Shown piece by piece: positions 26,491-35,041 of a DNA stretch of 64,000 nt. Each line of letters opens with the position of its first letter. Within the stretch, counting starts at the first letter, position 1. The notes under the pieces are model-generated. The model was not told the DNA's origin. It was given only the letters and a program-made list of their open reading frames with translations, and did no database searches. The position numbers and the translations under genes are program-made. This DNA comes from CAZFVY01 sp964522665 (GTDB lineage: Bacteria > Verrucomicrobiota > Verrucomicrobiia > Limisphaerales > CAZFVY01), in NCBI GenBank assembly GCA_964522665.1, contig CAZFVY010000021.1, positions 7,860 through 71,859 on the forward strand. Direction: 5' to 3'.

Positions 26491-27066
26491 GTGGCGAAAC
26501 GAATTTGTGTTTTTTGCTCCTCCAGCAACTTGGTTCCATCGCGCTATTTTAAGATCGCGGTGGAGTTGGGCGCGTTGATCGGCCGGGCGGGGCTGACGCT
26601 CGTTTATGGCGGGGGAAACGTCGGATTGATGGGCACCGTGGCGGTCGCGACGCATGCCGCCGGTGGGAAAGTCGTCGGAGTCATTCCCCGATTCATGCTG
26701 GAAAAGGGCTTGGCCTACGAGCAGGCGGACCAACTGATCGTCACGGACGATATGCGCGAGCGGAAAGCCGTGATGGAGGCGCAAAGCGACGCCTTCTGCG
26801 CGTTGCCGGGCGGATTCGGAACGCTGGAGGAGATTTTGGAAATCGTCACGCTCAAACAACTCCAACGGCACGCCAAGCCGATTGTTTTTATGGACGTCGC
26901 GGGTTTTTACCGTCCGCTCCAGGAGATATTTGAACAGTTGTACCGCGACGCCTTCATGAAGCCGGAGTTCAGAAGCCTGTACCACTTCACGGGCGAACCG
27001 GCTGAAGCGCTCGCCTACCTGCAGGATGGGCCAACGAACCCCGCCGTCGAGAAATGGACGGCTTGA
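26491..27066 (+). CDS. LOG-family nucleotide 5'-monophosphate phosphoribohydrolase
   Basis: A 191-residue cytosolic Rossmann-fold protein with the two signature motifs of the LOG/TIGR00730 family: YGGGNVGLMG (residues 39-48) and PGGFGTLEE (about 108-116). Characterised members hydrolyse cytokinin riboside 5'-monophosphates or, in bacteria, AMP and related nucleotides to free base and ribose 5-phosphate. Older annotations as 'lysine decarboxylase' are wrong for this family. The start is GTG 26491. A nearby ATG at 26484 is out of frame, no Shine-Dalgarno precedes the GTG, and a good promoter ends 5 bases before it. It converges on the kinase gene with a 23-base gap. Confidence 0.88.
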   Translation: MAKRICVFCSSSNLVPSRYFKIAVELGALIGRAGLTLVYGGGNVGLMGTVAVATHAAGGKVVGVIPRFMLEKGLAYEQADQLIVTDDMRERKAVMEAQSDAFCALPGGFGTLEEILEIVTLKQLQRHAKPIVFMDVAGFYRPLQEIFEQLYRDAFMKPEFRSLYHFTGEPAEALAYLQDGPTNPAVEKWTA

Positions 27067-27089
27067 GCGTCGCGGCCGGGTTGGGTGGG

Positions 27090-28556
27090 CTATTCTCGGG
27101 AAATCACTTGCCAGAACTGTCGCATCGCGTGATCCCACGCGGACGCGTTGTCCGGCATATAAACCTGCAGTTCAGCCGAGCGGCGAATGACCTCCCGCGC
27201 GGCGGGCAAGGAATCGATGTGCCCCAGCGTGATCGCTTGGATCAGGATGTTGCCGGCCGCGGTGGACTCGACCGGCCCGGCGACCACTGGGCGCTGAATG
27301 GCGTTCGCGGTGAATTGATTTAACAGCGTGTTTTGGCTGCCGCCGCCGACGATGTGAAGCCCTTCGATGGAGCGCCGGGTTAGCTCCTCCACCTGCCCCA
27401 GCGTGCGGCGATATTGCAGGGCGAGGCTTTCGAGCGCGCAACGGATCGTGGCGCCCGGCGTCGCCGGGGCCGGCTGGCTGGTCTCGCGGCAAAAGTCCGC
27501 GATTTGGAGGGGCATATTTTCCGGCGCCAGGAAGCGCGGGTCGGTCGGATCAATCAACGAGGCAAACGGTGGGGCGGCGGCGGCCAATTGGGTCAGCGTC
27601 GAATAATCGTAGGTCGTTCCCTCCAAAGCCCAGATGCGCCGGCATTCCTGCACCAACCAAAGACCGATGATATTCTTGAGCAACCGCACGGCGCCTCCGT
27701 AGCCGATTTCATTTGTGAAATTCAGGTCGCGGCAAGCGTCGTTGAGGATTGGCGCGGGCAATTCAACCCCCATCAACGACCAAGTGCCGGAGCTAAGATA
27801 GGCCCAGTTCCCAGAAGTGGCGGGCACCGCGACGACGGCCGCTCCGGTGTCGTGCGAGCAGGTCGCGATGACCTCAAGCTGCGTCAAGCCAGCGGCGTCC
27901 GCCAACTCGGGCCGCAGCGGGCCGAGGCGGGCGCCGGACGGCACAATGGGTGGGAAAATCTCCGGCGGCAGTCCCAGTTTCTCGATCAGCAGCCCCGACC
28001 AGCTTTTCGTGGTCGGATTATATAGTTGGCTCGTGCTGGCGAGGGATTCCTCGGCGCGCGCGACACCGGAAAGAAAATAGTTGAACCCATCGCCAATCCC
28101 GAGCATCAGACCCGCGCGAGCGAGCCGCGCGGGCTCTTCGGCCGCCAATTGGAACAGCGTATTGATGGGCATGAATTGGATGCCCGTCTCGGCAAAAATC
28201 GTATTCCAATCGACCTTGGAGTAGGCGCGCTCGACGCCTTTCGCGCAACGGGCGTCTCGATAGTGAAACGTCGGTGAAATGATCGCGCCATCGTGGTCGT
28301 AGAGCAGATAATCCACGCCCCAGGAATCCGTGCTGATGCTCGTAAAAGGGAGCTTTCTGGCGCCCGCCTTACCCAGGCCCACGCCCAACTCTTCAAACAA
28401 TTTGGTAATGTCCCAACAGAGCGACTCACCGACCTTGATCGGAGCGTTGGGAAACCGGTGAATCTCCTCCAATGTCAGCCGGCCTTCCGCCAGATGCCCG
28501 GCCATCAACCGGCCGCTCTCAGCGCCGAGGTCGCAGGCCAGATAGTGGTGGGACAT
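27090..28556 (-). CDS. rhaB: Rhamnulokinase-like FGGY carbohydrate kinase
   Basis: A 488-residue FGGY-family sugar kinase. The N-terminal ATPase motif is YLACDLGAESGRLM (residues 5-18), followed by DSWGVDYLLYDHDG and FHYRDAR. The second domain has SHDTGAAVVAVPA, SSGTWSLMGVEL and IVGGGSQNTLLNQFTANA. NIIGLWLVQECRRIW and the DSWGVDY motif are closer to rhamnulokinase than to fuculokinase. It phosphorylates a ketodeoxysugar at C1 in the cytosol. It is the last gene of a minus-strand operon, 44 bases after the aldolase. Kinases in this group may accept both L-rhamnulose and L-fuculose, so the exact substrate is inferred. Confidence 0.87.
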   Translation of the reverse strand: MSHHYLACDLGAESGRLMAGHLAEGRLTLEEIHRFPNAPIKVGESLCWDITKLFEELGVGLGKAGARKLPFTSISTDSWGVDYLLYDHDGAIISPTFHYRDARCAKGVERAYSKVDWNTIFAETGIQFMPINTLFQLAAEEPARLARAGLMLGIGDGFNYFLSGVARAEESLASTSQLYNPTTKSWSGLLIEKLGLPPEIFPPIVPSGARLGPLRPELADAAGLTQLEVIATCSHDTGAAVVAVPATSGNWAYLSSGTWSLMGVELPAPILNDACRDLNFTNEIGYGGAVRLLKNIIGLWLVQECRRIWALEGTTYDYSTLTQLAAAAPPFASLIDPTDPRFLAPENMPLQIADFCRETSQPAPATPGATIRCALESLALQYRRTLGQVEELTRRSIEGLHIVGGGSQNTLLNQFTANAIQRPVVAGPVESTAAGNILIQAITLGHIDSLPAAREVIRRSAELQVYMPDNASAWDHAMRQFWQVISRE

Positions 28557-28600
28557 CGTCGGAACGTGTCAGGGGTTTTGTGCCGCGGAAGCTCGACCTT

Positions 28601-29365
28601 CTAAATCTTCAATTCACGCTGCCGGTGGGCTTCATCGGGGCGGACGAAGATTCGTTCCACGTGTTGCGGCGACATAAAATTGGGTCCGCCCATCGCGGCG
28701 GCGCCGACAAAGATCGTCGCGGCCTTGGTCGCCATTAATAGACAAGCGAGCACGGCGTTCGGCGTGGCGCCAAGCGCGATGATGCCATGATTTTGCAAGA
28801 CGATGAGGCGCGGCGTCCATTTGTGCTTGGCCACGAAGGATTCAGTTTGTTTGCGGATTTCGCGGGCCAGGACCAAACCCGGGTCCACATACGGAACGAA
28901 CACCGACGCGGGCCCGCAGCAGACCACCTCGTCCGGGAATAGGCGGCGTTCCGCGAAATCCCGTGCCCGCGGCGAGCAGAGAAGCTGATTGGCCGGTACC
29001 GAATGGCAGTGGCCGACAAAATTGACCCCTTCCAACGTCAGCAGCCAAGCGTGGAAGACGGCCTCCGTGCTCGGCTTCTTCCCTTTGCCGTCGATCCGGG
29101 AGGCGAAGAGCGCCTCATCGATCGCCGCGTCACTCCATGATTTTTGATCGATCATCTTGAGAATGCGCGCCGAGTCACAAATGGCAATGTCGGCGTCAGT
29201 CAGCGTGCCGAGGCAACAGCCGCTGGCCTTCACCGCGAATTGTCCCTCGCTTAGCTTCATGGACGTGTTGCCCTCTCCAAGAATCGCCAGCGGGCGATCC
29301 TCGCGGCCAATTTCGTGGGACAACTCGATGAGCGTTGAAAGGGAATTCTTATTCGATGCGTCCAT
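28601..29365 (-). CDS. Class II aldolase (fuculose/rhamnulose-1-phosphate aldolase type)
   Basis: A 254-residue class II aldolase/adducin-family enzyme. Zinc ligands are visible as His119 and His121 (GHCHS) and His193 (QNHGIIALG). Glu101 in the STEAVFH segment corresponds to the catalytic glutamate of FucA. GEGNTSMKL near residue 30 matches the phosphate-binding loop. The family splits a ketose 1-phosphate into dihydroxyacetone phosphate and lactaldehyde. It sits between the kinase and isomerase genes, only 4 bases after the isomerase stop, so it belongs to the same deoxysugar pathway. No microcompartment shell gene, such as those accompanying related aldolases in some Planctomycetes/Verrucomicrobia, is present in the window. 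Confidence 0.88.
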   Translation of the reverse strand: MDASNKNSLSTLIELSHEIGREDRPLAILGEGNTSMKLSEGQFAVKASGCCLGTLTDADIAICDSARILKMIDQKSWSDAAIDEALFASRIDGKGKKPSTEAVFHAWLLTLEGVNFVGHCHSVPANQLLCSPRARDFAERRLFPDEVVCCGPASVFVPYVDPGLVLAREIRKQTESFVAKHKWTPRLIVLQNHGIIALGATPNAVLACLLMATKAATIFVGAAAMGGPNFMSPQHVERIFVRPDEAHRQRELKI

Positions 29366-29369
29366 GAGT

Positions 29370-31004
29370 TTAGGCGCTTAGTTCAACGTCGCCACAGAAA
29401 TGAACCTCCAGGCCTAATTCTGCCAACAGCGCGGCCTTCATCCGGCAGGCGCGGTGAGCGGCTTTCCGAGTCGGCGCATAGACCACCTGGATGTGATTTG
29501 ATTTATGGCGGGCCATCATCTGATCTCGGGTCACTCCGTCGATGACGGCGTGCATGATCGGCCATTGCGGCGTCGTCTCCCGCCACCGGCGTTCGGTCTC
29601 TTCCGCGGGTAGCGTGACGACTTTTGCCACGCCCAAATCGCAGTGGAGGCGGTCGTTCATGACGAAAACCCGGCTCCAGACGATGTGGCCGGGCTTCGAG
29701 ATGCCCTTGACGGTGCCGCCACCAAGGCGGAAATACATCGGTGGCTGGCGCTCGCTGGAGGCGCCGCGGTACCCGCCAATGAAGTGCGCGGGCGGCGCCG
29801 CGCCGGAAATCAAGAAGACCCAGACATAGTCATCCACGCCTTCACCCTTGTAGCGCTGACCCCAGCGCAAGTCGTGTAACGTGTTTTCCGGCGGGTAACC
29901 CAACTCACGCCAAAGACGATTTGTAACGAGCCCATCCAGTCCGGCGCATTCATCGACCTCATTAAAGTGAGGCAGCGCTTCGCCGGCGTATAACTCAGCG
30001 CCGTCGTGGCCGCTCAATACCGGCGGCCGATCCACGTTGTTTAAAAGTCCTTCGACCAGATCGCTCGCCGGGGCCAGGTCTTTGAGTCCCTGTTGGTACT
30101 GGATGCCGATGGCCGCGCAGCCGAACTCGGCGGCGATCCGCATGGCGGCGACGTACATTTTGCATTGCAGTAGAGTCTGCGATAGGGTCAGTTCCGTGGC
30201 TTCGTCGGCGCCATGGTGAAATTGCATTCCCTTCTTCTTGAGCCAGGCGAAGACGGCGTTCGCTTCCTGGTCGGTGACCTCACGCATCGCGGCAAATAGG
30301 GCCGATTGGCTGAGCCGTTCTTTGAAAACACCGGTCGGATGGAGCAATTCATCGGGGATGATGGCGTTGTACATGCCCATGCAACCCTCGTCGAAAACGC
30401 CGAGGATGGCTTTGTCCGCGCGGAGGCGGCGCGCGACGCCCCGGCCGATCGCTTCTTCGTCGGCGGGCAATTGGACGAGCGCGAAGTCTTGGACGTGAGT
30501 CTGATCGTGGCGAACGACCCCTTCGGTTAACCAGCGGCGGAGGCCATCTTTGAAGAAGCGATCGGTGAAATTCTCGCTCCAGAGAGAACTATACGCGACG
30601 CCCGCCTTCGTCAGCGAACCGTTGAGGTTCAACATCCCGACCAAACCGGGCCACGTTCCACTCCAATTGGCAACCGTAAGAATCGGCCCGCGATGGGTGT
30701 AAAGGCCGGCCAGCACGTGGTGGCTGTATTGCCAAACCGATTCCGCCACGATCAGGGGCGCCACTGGGTCGATGGAACGGAACACCTCGATACCGCGCGC
30801 CTGGGAATCGATGAAGCCGTGCTGCTTCACGGGGTCGAATGAATGCGCGCGAACCGTTTGCCAGCCGTTAGCCGAGAGGCGCTTTGCCAACGCCGCCTCC
30901 ATCCGGGCTTGCGCGGGCCAGCATTTTTGGTTCGCGGAAAGGCGCAAGTCACCGTTGGCGACCAGATAAACGTGTTTCGGCGGGAGCGCGCTGCTCGGTT
31001 TCAT
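29370..31004 (-). CDS. Fucose isomerase-family protein
   Basis: From ATG 31004 the protein has 544 residues. The frame is open to 31097, but the additional 31 residues look like a non-coding extension. Segments such as FDEGCMGMYNAIIPDELLHP, KERLSQSALFAAM and AAIGIQYQQGLKDL resemble the L-fucose/L-arabinose isomerase superfamily, whose members use Mn2+ to interconvert aldose and ketose. It is only distantly similar to E. coli FucI. As first gene of the isomerase-aldolase-kinase operon, it probably makes L-fuculose or L-rhamnulose from the free deoxysugar. Pairing a fucose-type isomerase with a rhamnulokinase-like kinase leaves the sugar unresolved. No signal peptide is seen, so it is cytosolic. 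Confidence 0.72.
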   Translation of the reverse strand: MKPSSALPPKHVYLVANGDLRLSANQKCWPAQARMEAALAKRLSANGWQTVRAHSFDPVKQHGFIDSQARGIEVFRSIDPVAPLIVAESVWQYSHHVLAGLYTHRGPILTVANWSGTWPGLVGMLNLNGSLTKAGVAYSSLWSENFTDRFFKDGLRRWLTEGVVRHDQTHVQDFALVQLPADEEAIGRGVARRLRADKAILGVFDEGCMGMYNAIIPDELLHPTGVFKERLSQSALFAAMREVTDQEANAVFAWLKKKGMQFHHGADEATELTLSQTLLQCKMYVAAMRIAAEFGCAAIGIQYQQGLKDLAPASDLVEGLLNNVDRPPVLSGHDGAELYAGEALPHFNEVDECAGLDGLVTNRLWRELGYPPENTLHDLRWGQRYKGEGVDDYVWVFLISGAAPPAHFIGGYRGASSERQPPMYFRLGGGTVKGISKPGHIVWSRVFVMNDRLHCDLGVAKVVTLPAEETERRWRETTPQWPIMHAVIDGVTRDQMMARHKSNHIQVVYAPTRKAAHRACRMKAALLAELGLEVHFCGDVELSA

Positions 31005-31332
31005 AAAATGGATCGGGCGGTTGATTTCTTTTCGCCACCATGCGGAAACGGGCACGCTTTCGGCCGGGCGTCTGGCGGGGCCGCGATCCGGTGGCAAAAA
31101 GGCTTTGATTTGCCGCGGCCGTGTGGCTCCGCCAGATGCCCGCGATCCTTCGCGTCCAGACTTAGCGCTATGGCGAACGGGGATTAGACTAGCGCGACGA
31201 TTTCGAAAAAGCTATCCCTGGATTGTGCTTCCAAGACGGGAAGTGGAAACGTCTGGGTGGCAGGTGTGAATGGCGCTGGCACGAGGCCAGCCGGCGACAC
31301 GCTGCCCTCGGATCGGATTGGATAATGAACGA
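31005..31332. other. Intergenic region between divergent isomerase and fabD genes
   Basis: This 328-base gap separates the deoxysugar operon (minus) from fabD (plus). Both flanking frames extend into it without conserved residues. It should hold promoters for both directions. I found no pair of promoter boxes, inverted repeat or RNA structure good enough to report. Confidence 0.4.
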
Positions 31333-32259
31333 ATGAAGACAGCTTTGATGTTTGCGGGGCAGGGCGCCCAAATCCCGGGCATGGGGCGAGAGATGGCGGA
31401 GAAATACCCGTCCGCGGCCGCCTGGTTTGACCGGGCGAATCGCGCGCTTGGCTATGATCTCGCCTCGATTTGCTTTCACGGGCCCGAGAGCGAATTGACT
31501 CGGACGGAGAACGCTCAGCCGGGCATCTTCCTGGTGAGCTGGGTGGCGCTCCAACTCCTGCGCGAGCGGGTCCCAAGTTTGAACTTTTCGGCCGCGGCGG
31601 GCCTTTCATTAGGGGAGTTCACGGCTTTGGCGGCCGCGGGAGTCATGACGTTCGAGGACGGCCTGCGCGTCGTCCGCCAGCGGGGTCGCTTCATGCAAGA
31701 GGCTTGCGACCTTACGCGGGGCGGCATGGCGGCGATCATCGGCCTGGACGAAGTCCTGACCCGCGAGGTTTGTCGGGAGGCGGACGTCGAGTTGGCGAAT
31801 TTGAATTGCCCGGGCCAACTAGTAATTTCCGGCGAGGCCGAAAAACTCACTCGCGCTTGCGAACTGGCGACCGCCAGGGGCGCTCGGCGCGCTTTGCCGT
31901 TGCCGGTGGCGGGCGCTTATCACTCCCGGCTGATGGCTGCGGCGCAACCGAAATTGGCGGCCGCCCTGAACGACGTGGCTCTGCGGTCGGGCGACGTGGA
32001 GGTCATCGCGAACGTCACCGCGATGCCCTATGGATCGATCGACGAGGTCAAACCACGGCTCATCGAGCAGGTCGTCGCGCCCGTTCGTTGGGAAGCCTCG
32101 ATGCGCTACCTGATTGCCCAAGGTTTTACCCGCTTCATCGAGTTGGGACCGGGCACGGCTCTGACTGGCTTCATGAGGCGGATCGACAAATCGATCGAGG
32201 TCCTCAATGTCGGCGACCTGGCGAGCCTGGATGCCACCATCCAGAAGTTGGGCGCCTGA
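31333..32259 (+). CDS. fabD: Malonyl-CoA:ACP transacylase
   Basis: A 308-residue cytosolic enzyme that loads malonyl groups from CoA onto acyl carrier protein for fatty acid synthesis. The N-terminal MFAGQGAQIPGMG, the nucleophile elbow GLSLGE with Ser92, and GAYHSRLM with His197 are visible. The usual His before the nucleophile (GHSxGE) is Leu here. The start at 31333 gives the standard N-terminus MKTALMFAGQG; the frame is open to 31270, but the extra 21 residues are not conserved in type. It is the first gene of fabD-fabG-acpP-fabF, followed by a 132-base gap. Confidence 0.95.
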   Translation: MKTALMFAGQGAQIPGMGREMAEKYPSAAAWFDRANRALGYDLASICFHGPESELTRTENAQPGIFLVSWVALQLLRERVPSLNFSAAAGLSLGEFTALAAAGVMTFEDGLRVVRQRGRFMQEACDLTRGGMAAIIGLDEVLTREVCREADVELANLNCPGQLVISGEAEKLTRACELATARGARRALPLPVAGAYHSRLMAAAQPKLAAALNDVALRSGDVEVIANVTAMPYGSIDEVKPRLIEQVVAPVRWEASMRYLIAQGFTRFIELGPGTALTGFMRRIDKSIEVLNVGDLASLDATIQKLGA

Positions 32260-32391
32260 TGGGCTGCGACGGCAGTTTGTCCAAGTCTCAACCGCCGGCG
32301 CTCGAAGCGCAAACGGCGTCCGGGCGGGAGGATAGCGTTAGTTTTCATTGATTGACAATCAGCCCGGGACAACTGACAACTGGCCGGCCAA

Positions 32392-33135
32392 ATGAGCACG
32401 TTAAGTGGACAAGTCGCAGTGGTTACGGGCGCCGGGCGGGGCATCGGGCGAGCGATCGCTTTGAAGTTCGCCGCCGCCGGAGCCGCCGTCGTGTGCCTAT
32501 CCCGGACGCAGGAAAACGCGGCGAAGGTGGCGGTAGAAGTTGGCGCACTAGGGCAGAAATCGTGGGCGCATGCGGTGGATGTCGCCAATGTTTCGGAAGT
32601 GACCGGAGTGGCGCAGGCGATCTTGGCCGAGGCCGGACGGGTGGATATCCTGGTGAATAACGCTGGGATCACCCGCGATGGTCTCCTGGTGCGGATGAGT
32701 GACGCTGACTGGGACCTGGCGCTGGATACCAATCTGAAAGGTGCGTTTCTCCTGACTAAAGCCTTCGCAAAGGGCATGATGAAGCAGCGCTCGGGCCGGA
32801 TCATCAATATTTCCTCGGTCATTGGGTTGATTGGCAATCCCGGCCAGTGCAACTACGCGGCGAGCAAGGCGGGCTTGATCGGTTTTACCAAATCGGTCGC
32901 TCGCGAATTGGCGTCGCGCGGCATCACGGCGAACGCCGTGGCGCCGGGATTCATCGAAACCGACATGACCGCCGGGCTGAGCGAAGAAACGCGGGCCGAT
33001 CTATTGAAGGAAATCCCGCTCAACTGTCTCGGGCGCGCGGATGACGTAGCCGAAGCCGCGCTCTTCCTTGCGGGAGCGGGAGCGCGCTATATCACTGGCC
33101 AGGTATTGACCGTTGACGGCGGCATGGTGATGTGA
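32392..33135 (+). CDS. fabG: 3-oxoacyl-ACP reductase
   Basis: A 247-residue classical short-chain dehydrogenase. It has TGAGRGIGRAIA for NADP(H) binding (residues 12-23), NNAGITRDGLL (89-99), and the catalytic set Ser142, Tyr155 and Lys159 (YAASK). It ends in GQVLTVDGGMVM as FabG enzymes do. It reduces 3-oxoacyl-ACP to 3-hydroxyacyl-ACP in each elongation cycle. Its position between fabD and acpP supports the FabG assignment over other SDR functions; a more divergent SDR lies at 39926-40735. No clear Shine-Dalgarno precedes ATG 32392. Confidence 0.95.
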   Translation: MSTLSGQVAVVTGAGRGIGRAIALKFAAAGAAVVCLSRTQENAAKVAVEVGALGQKSWAHAVDVANVSEVTGVAQAILAEAGRVDILVNNAGITRDGLLVRMSDADWDLALDTNLKGAFLLTKAFAKGMMKQRSGRIINISSVIGLIGNPGQCNYAASKAGLIGFTKSVARELASRGITANAVAPGFIETDMTAGLSEETRADLLKEIPLNCLGRADDVAEAALFLAGAGARYITGQVLTVDGGMVM

Positions 33136-33291
33136 GAAAAGCCACCCAACAGGAGAAATCGCCTCGCCGGGCGCGCTCGACCCAGGCTCGGACAGGTTCC
33201 GAACTTCGACCGGCGGGAGGAGACTATTTTTGGCCGCGCTGGCTGGAATCGGCCGCGCGCGCAGGAGTGCGGGAATTTAACGATTCAGGGC

Positions 33292-33320
33292 TTGACGCTC
33301 GCGGGCGCCTCGCTTAGACA
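33292..33320 (+). promoter_or_regulatory. Promoter of acpP
   Basis: TTGACG at 33292-33297 (5 of 6) and TAGACA at 33315-33320 (3 of 6) are 17 bases apart. They lie 26 bases before ATG 33347, with a good ribosome site GGAG at 33337-33340. A separate promoter fits the high expression that acyl carrier protein needs. Confidence 0.5.
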
Positions 33321-33346
33321 CACATCAAAACGAAACGGAGAAACCC

Positions 33347-33595
33347 ATGGCTGCTGAGAAATCAATCGAACAGAGAGTCAAAGAGATCATCGTCGAGCAA
33401 CTCGGCGTGAACGCGGACCAAGTCACGCCCGATGCCAAGTTTATTGAGGATTTGGGCGCTGATTCCCTCGACACGGTGGAATTGGTGATGGCGTTGGAAG
33501 AAGAGTTTGGCCAAGACATCCCGGATGAAGAGGCGGAGAAGCTGCAGAGCGTTGGGGATGTCATCAAGTACGTCGAAGACTCCCAGCAGAAGTAA
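33347..33595 (+). CDS. acpP: Acyl carrier protein
   Basis: An 82-residue acidic protein with the ACP motif LGADSLDTVEL. Ser40 is the attachment site for 4'-phosphopantetheine, which carries growing acyl chains as thioesters. Length and the four-helix pattern (QRVKEIIVEQLG; VELVMALEEEFG; VIKYVE) match AcpP. GGAG six bases upstream gives one of the best ribosome sites in the window. It has its own promoter candidate at 33292-33320 and a hairpin terminator at 33614-33656 before fabF, so a short abundant acpP mRNA is likely alongside read-through. Confidence 0.97.
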   Translation: MAAEKSIEQRVKEIIVEQLGVNADQVTPDAKFIEDLGADSLDTVELVMALEEEFGQDIPDEEAEKLQSVGDVIKYVEDSQQK

Positions 33596-33613
33596 AAGCA
33601 ACCCAATTTGAAT

Positions 33614-33656
33614 GGGGCAGCGTCGGCTGAAACCAGCGCGCGCTGCCCCGTTTCTT
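33614..33656 (+). terminator. Hairpin terminator/attenuator between acpP and fabF
   Basis: GGGGCAGCG at 33614-33622 pairs perfectly with CGCTGCCCC at 33641-33649. The stem is followed by GTTTCTT at 33650-33656, directly against the fabF ATG at 33658. The 9-bp GC stem with a short imperfect T-tract suggests partial termination after acpP. It also leaves no room for a normal ribosome site for fabF. Confidence 0.65.
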
Positions 33657-33657
33657 C

Positions 33658-34917
33658 ATGTCCCATCATACCTCACAACGGCGGGTCGTCATCACCGGCT
33701 TGGGCGTCGTTTCTTCCTTGGGCCACCAGATTGAACCGTTTTGGCAAAACCTCCTCGCGGGTCGCTGCGGCATCGACAAGATTACTCTGTTTGACGCCTC
33801 GGCGTACGATTGCAAGATCGCGGCGGAGGTGCGGGGGTTTGATCCGACGCCCGCGTTTCCCTCGCCCAAAGAGGTGCGGCGGACGGATCGTTTTACGCAG
33901 TTCGGCGTCGTGGCCGGCCTGGGCGCTTTGCGCGACTCGGGCCTCGATTTGGAGCGAGTTGACCGCGATGAGGTGGGCGTTTTTATCGGTTCCGGCATCG
34001 GCGGGCTGAAGACCACCGAAGATCAGCACACGGTCTTGATGGAGCGGGGACCGGGCCGGCTTTCTCCATTTATGATCCCGATGCTCATTCTGAACATGGC
34101 GTCCGGGATTTTCTCGATCATCCACCGCTTGCGCGGTCCCAATGTTGCGACCTGTTCCGCGTGCGCGACCTCGACCCACGCCATCGGGGAGGCCTGGCGC
34201 ACGATCAAAATGGGTGACGCTCAAGTCATGTTCGCGGGTGGCAGCGAAGCGACGATCGTTCCGCTCGGCATTGGCGGCTTTTGCGCGATGAGGGCGATGA
34301 GCACGCGCAACGACGAACCGCAACGCTCCTCGCGCCCGTTTGACGCCCAACGCGACGGCTTTGTGATGGGGGAAGGCGCCGGGGTAGTAGTGTTGGAAGA
34401 ACTGCAGCACGCCCGGTCGCGCGGCGCGCGGATCTACTGCGAACTGATGGGCTACGGGAATACGGCGGACGCGAATCACATGACCGCGCCGGGACCGGAA
34501 GGCGAAGGGGCGGCCCGTTGCATGAGAATGGCGCTTCGGTCCGCGGGGATGAATCCAACTGAAATTTCGTACGTCAACGCGCACGGCACCTCGACGCCCC
34601 AGGGCGACCTTTGTGAGACGTTGGCCATCAAGACGGTATTTGGCGACCATGCCCGCAAGATGGCGATCAGCTCGACGAAAGGCGCGACCGGCCACATGTT
34701 GGGAGCCGCCGGCGCGGTCGAGATGGCGATCTGCGCCAAGGCAATTGAAACCGGGATGGTTCCGCCGACGATCAACTACGAGAATCCCGACCCGGCTTGC
34801 GATTTGGATTACGTTCCGAACACCGCGCGCAAATGGCCCGTGGAGGCGATCGTCAATAATTCCTTCGGCTTCGGCGGACACAACGCCACCTTGGTGGCCC
34901 GAAAGCTGCGAGATTAA
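33658..34917 (+). CDS. fabF: 3-oxoacyl-ACP synthase II
   Basis: A 419-residue thiolase-fold condensing enzyme that extends acyl-ACP with malonyl-ACP. The Cys-His-His triad is visible as Cys169 (CSACATSTHAIG), His309 (NAHGTSTPQGD) and His346 (KGATGHMLGAAGA), with NSFGFGGHNATLV near the C-terminus. The two-histidine pattern assigns it to FabF/FabB and not FabH; no fabH is present in this cluster. The gene begins two bases after the hairpin T-tract and lacks a Shine-Dalgarno. The start is fixed by the conserved RRVVITGLGVVSSLG N-terminus, and no better start is available. Confidence 0.96.
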   Translation: MSHHTSQRRVVITGLGVVSSLGHQIEPFWQNLLAGRCGIDKITLFDASAYDCKIAAEVRGFDPTPAFPSPKEVRRTDRFTQFGVVAGLGALRDSGLDLERVDRDEVGVFIGSGIGGLKTTEDQHTVLMERGPGRLSPFMIPMLILNMASGIFSIIHRLRGPNVATCSACATSTHAIGEAWRTIKMGDAQVMFAGGSEATIVPLGIGGFCAMRAMSTRNDEPQRSSRPFDAQRDGFVMGEGAGVVVLEELQHARSRGARIYCELMGYGNTADANHMTAPGPEGEGAARCMRMALRSAGMNPTEISYVNAHGTSTPQGDLCETLAIKTVFGDHARKMAISSTKGATGHMLGAAGAVEMAICAKAIETGMVPPTINYENPDPACDLDYVPNTARKWPVEAIVNNSFGFGGHNATLVARKLRD

Positions 34918-35041
34918 CGGGAGCCGGAGACTCCGCTGGCTCCGATGAATATCCGAGGGATCTCGACGGTGTTTCATTTTCGAGGGCTGATTTGGCGCCT
35001 GAGCCGCGGCCGCGAATTCGTCGGTCGCAACTTTGCCGAAA

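Noticed and set aside
26137..27138. A 333-codon minus-strand open frame covering the LOG gene
   Set aside because: It overlaps the recognisable LOG gene completely, is Arg-rich, and contains no known motif; it is a product of high GC in the opposite strand.
27090..31004. A bacterial microcompartment locus
   Set aside because: No shell protein of the BMC or EutN/CcmL type is found near the deoxysugar genes or elsewhere in the window.
31333..34917. A polyketide synthase cluster
   Set aside because: The four genes are discrete single-domain enzymes with the classic fatty acid synthesis order; no tailoring or modular gene is present.
34919..34944. Terminator between fabF and the GNAT gene (GGAGCC/GGCTCC)
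   Set aside because: The stem is only 6 bp with a 14-base loop and is not followed by T residues.
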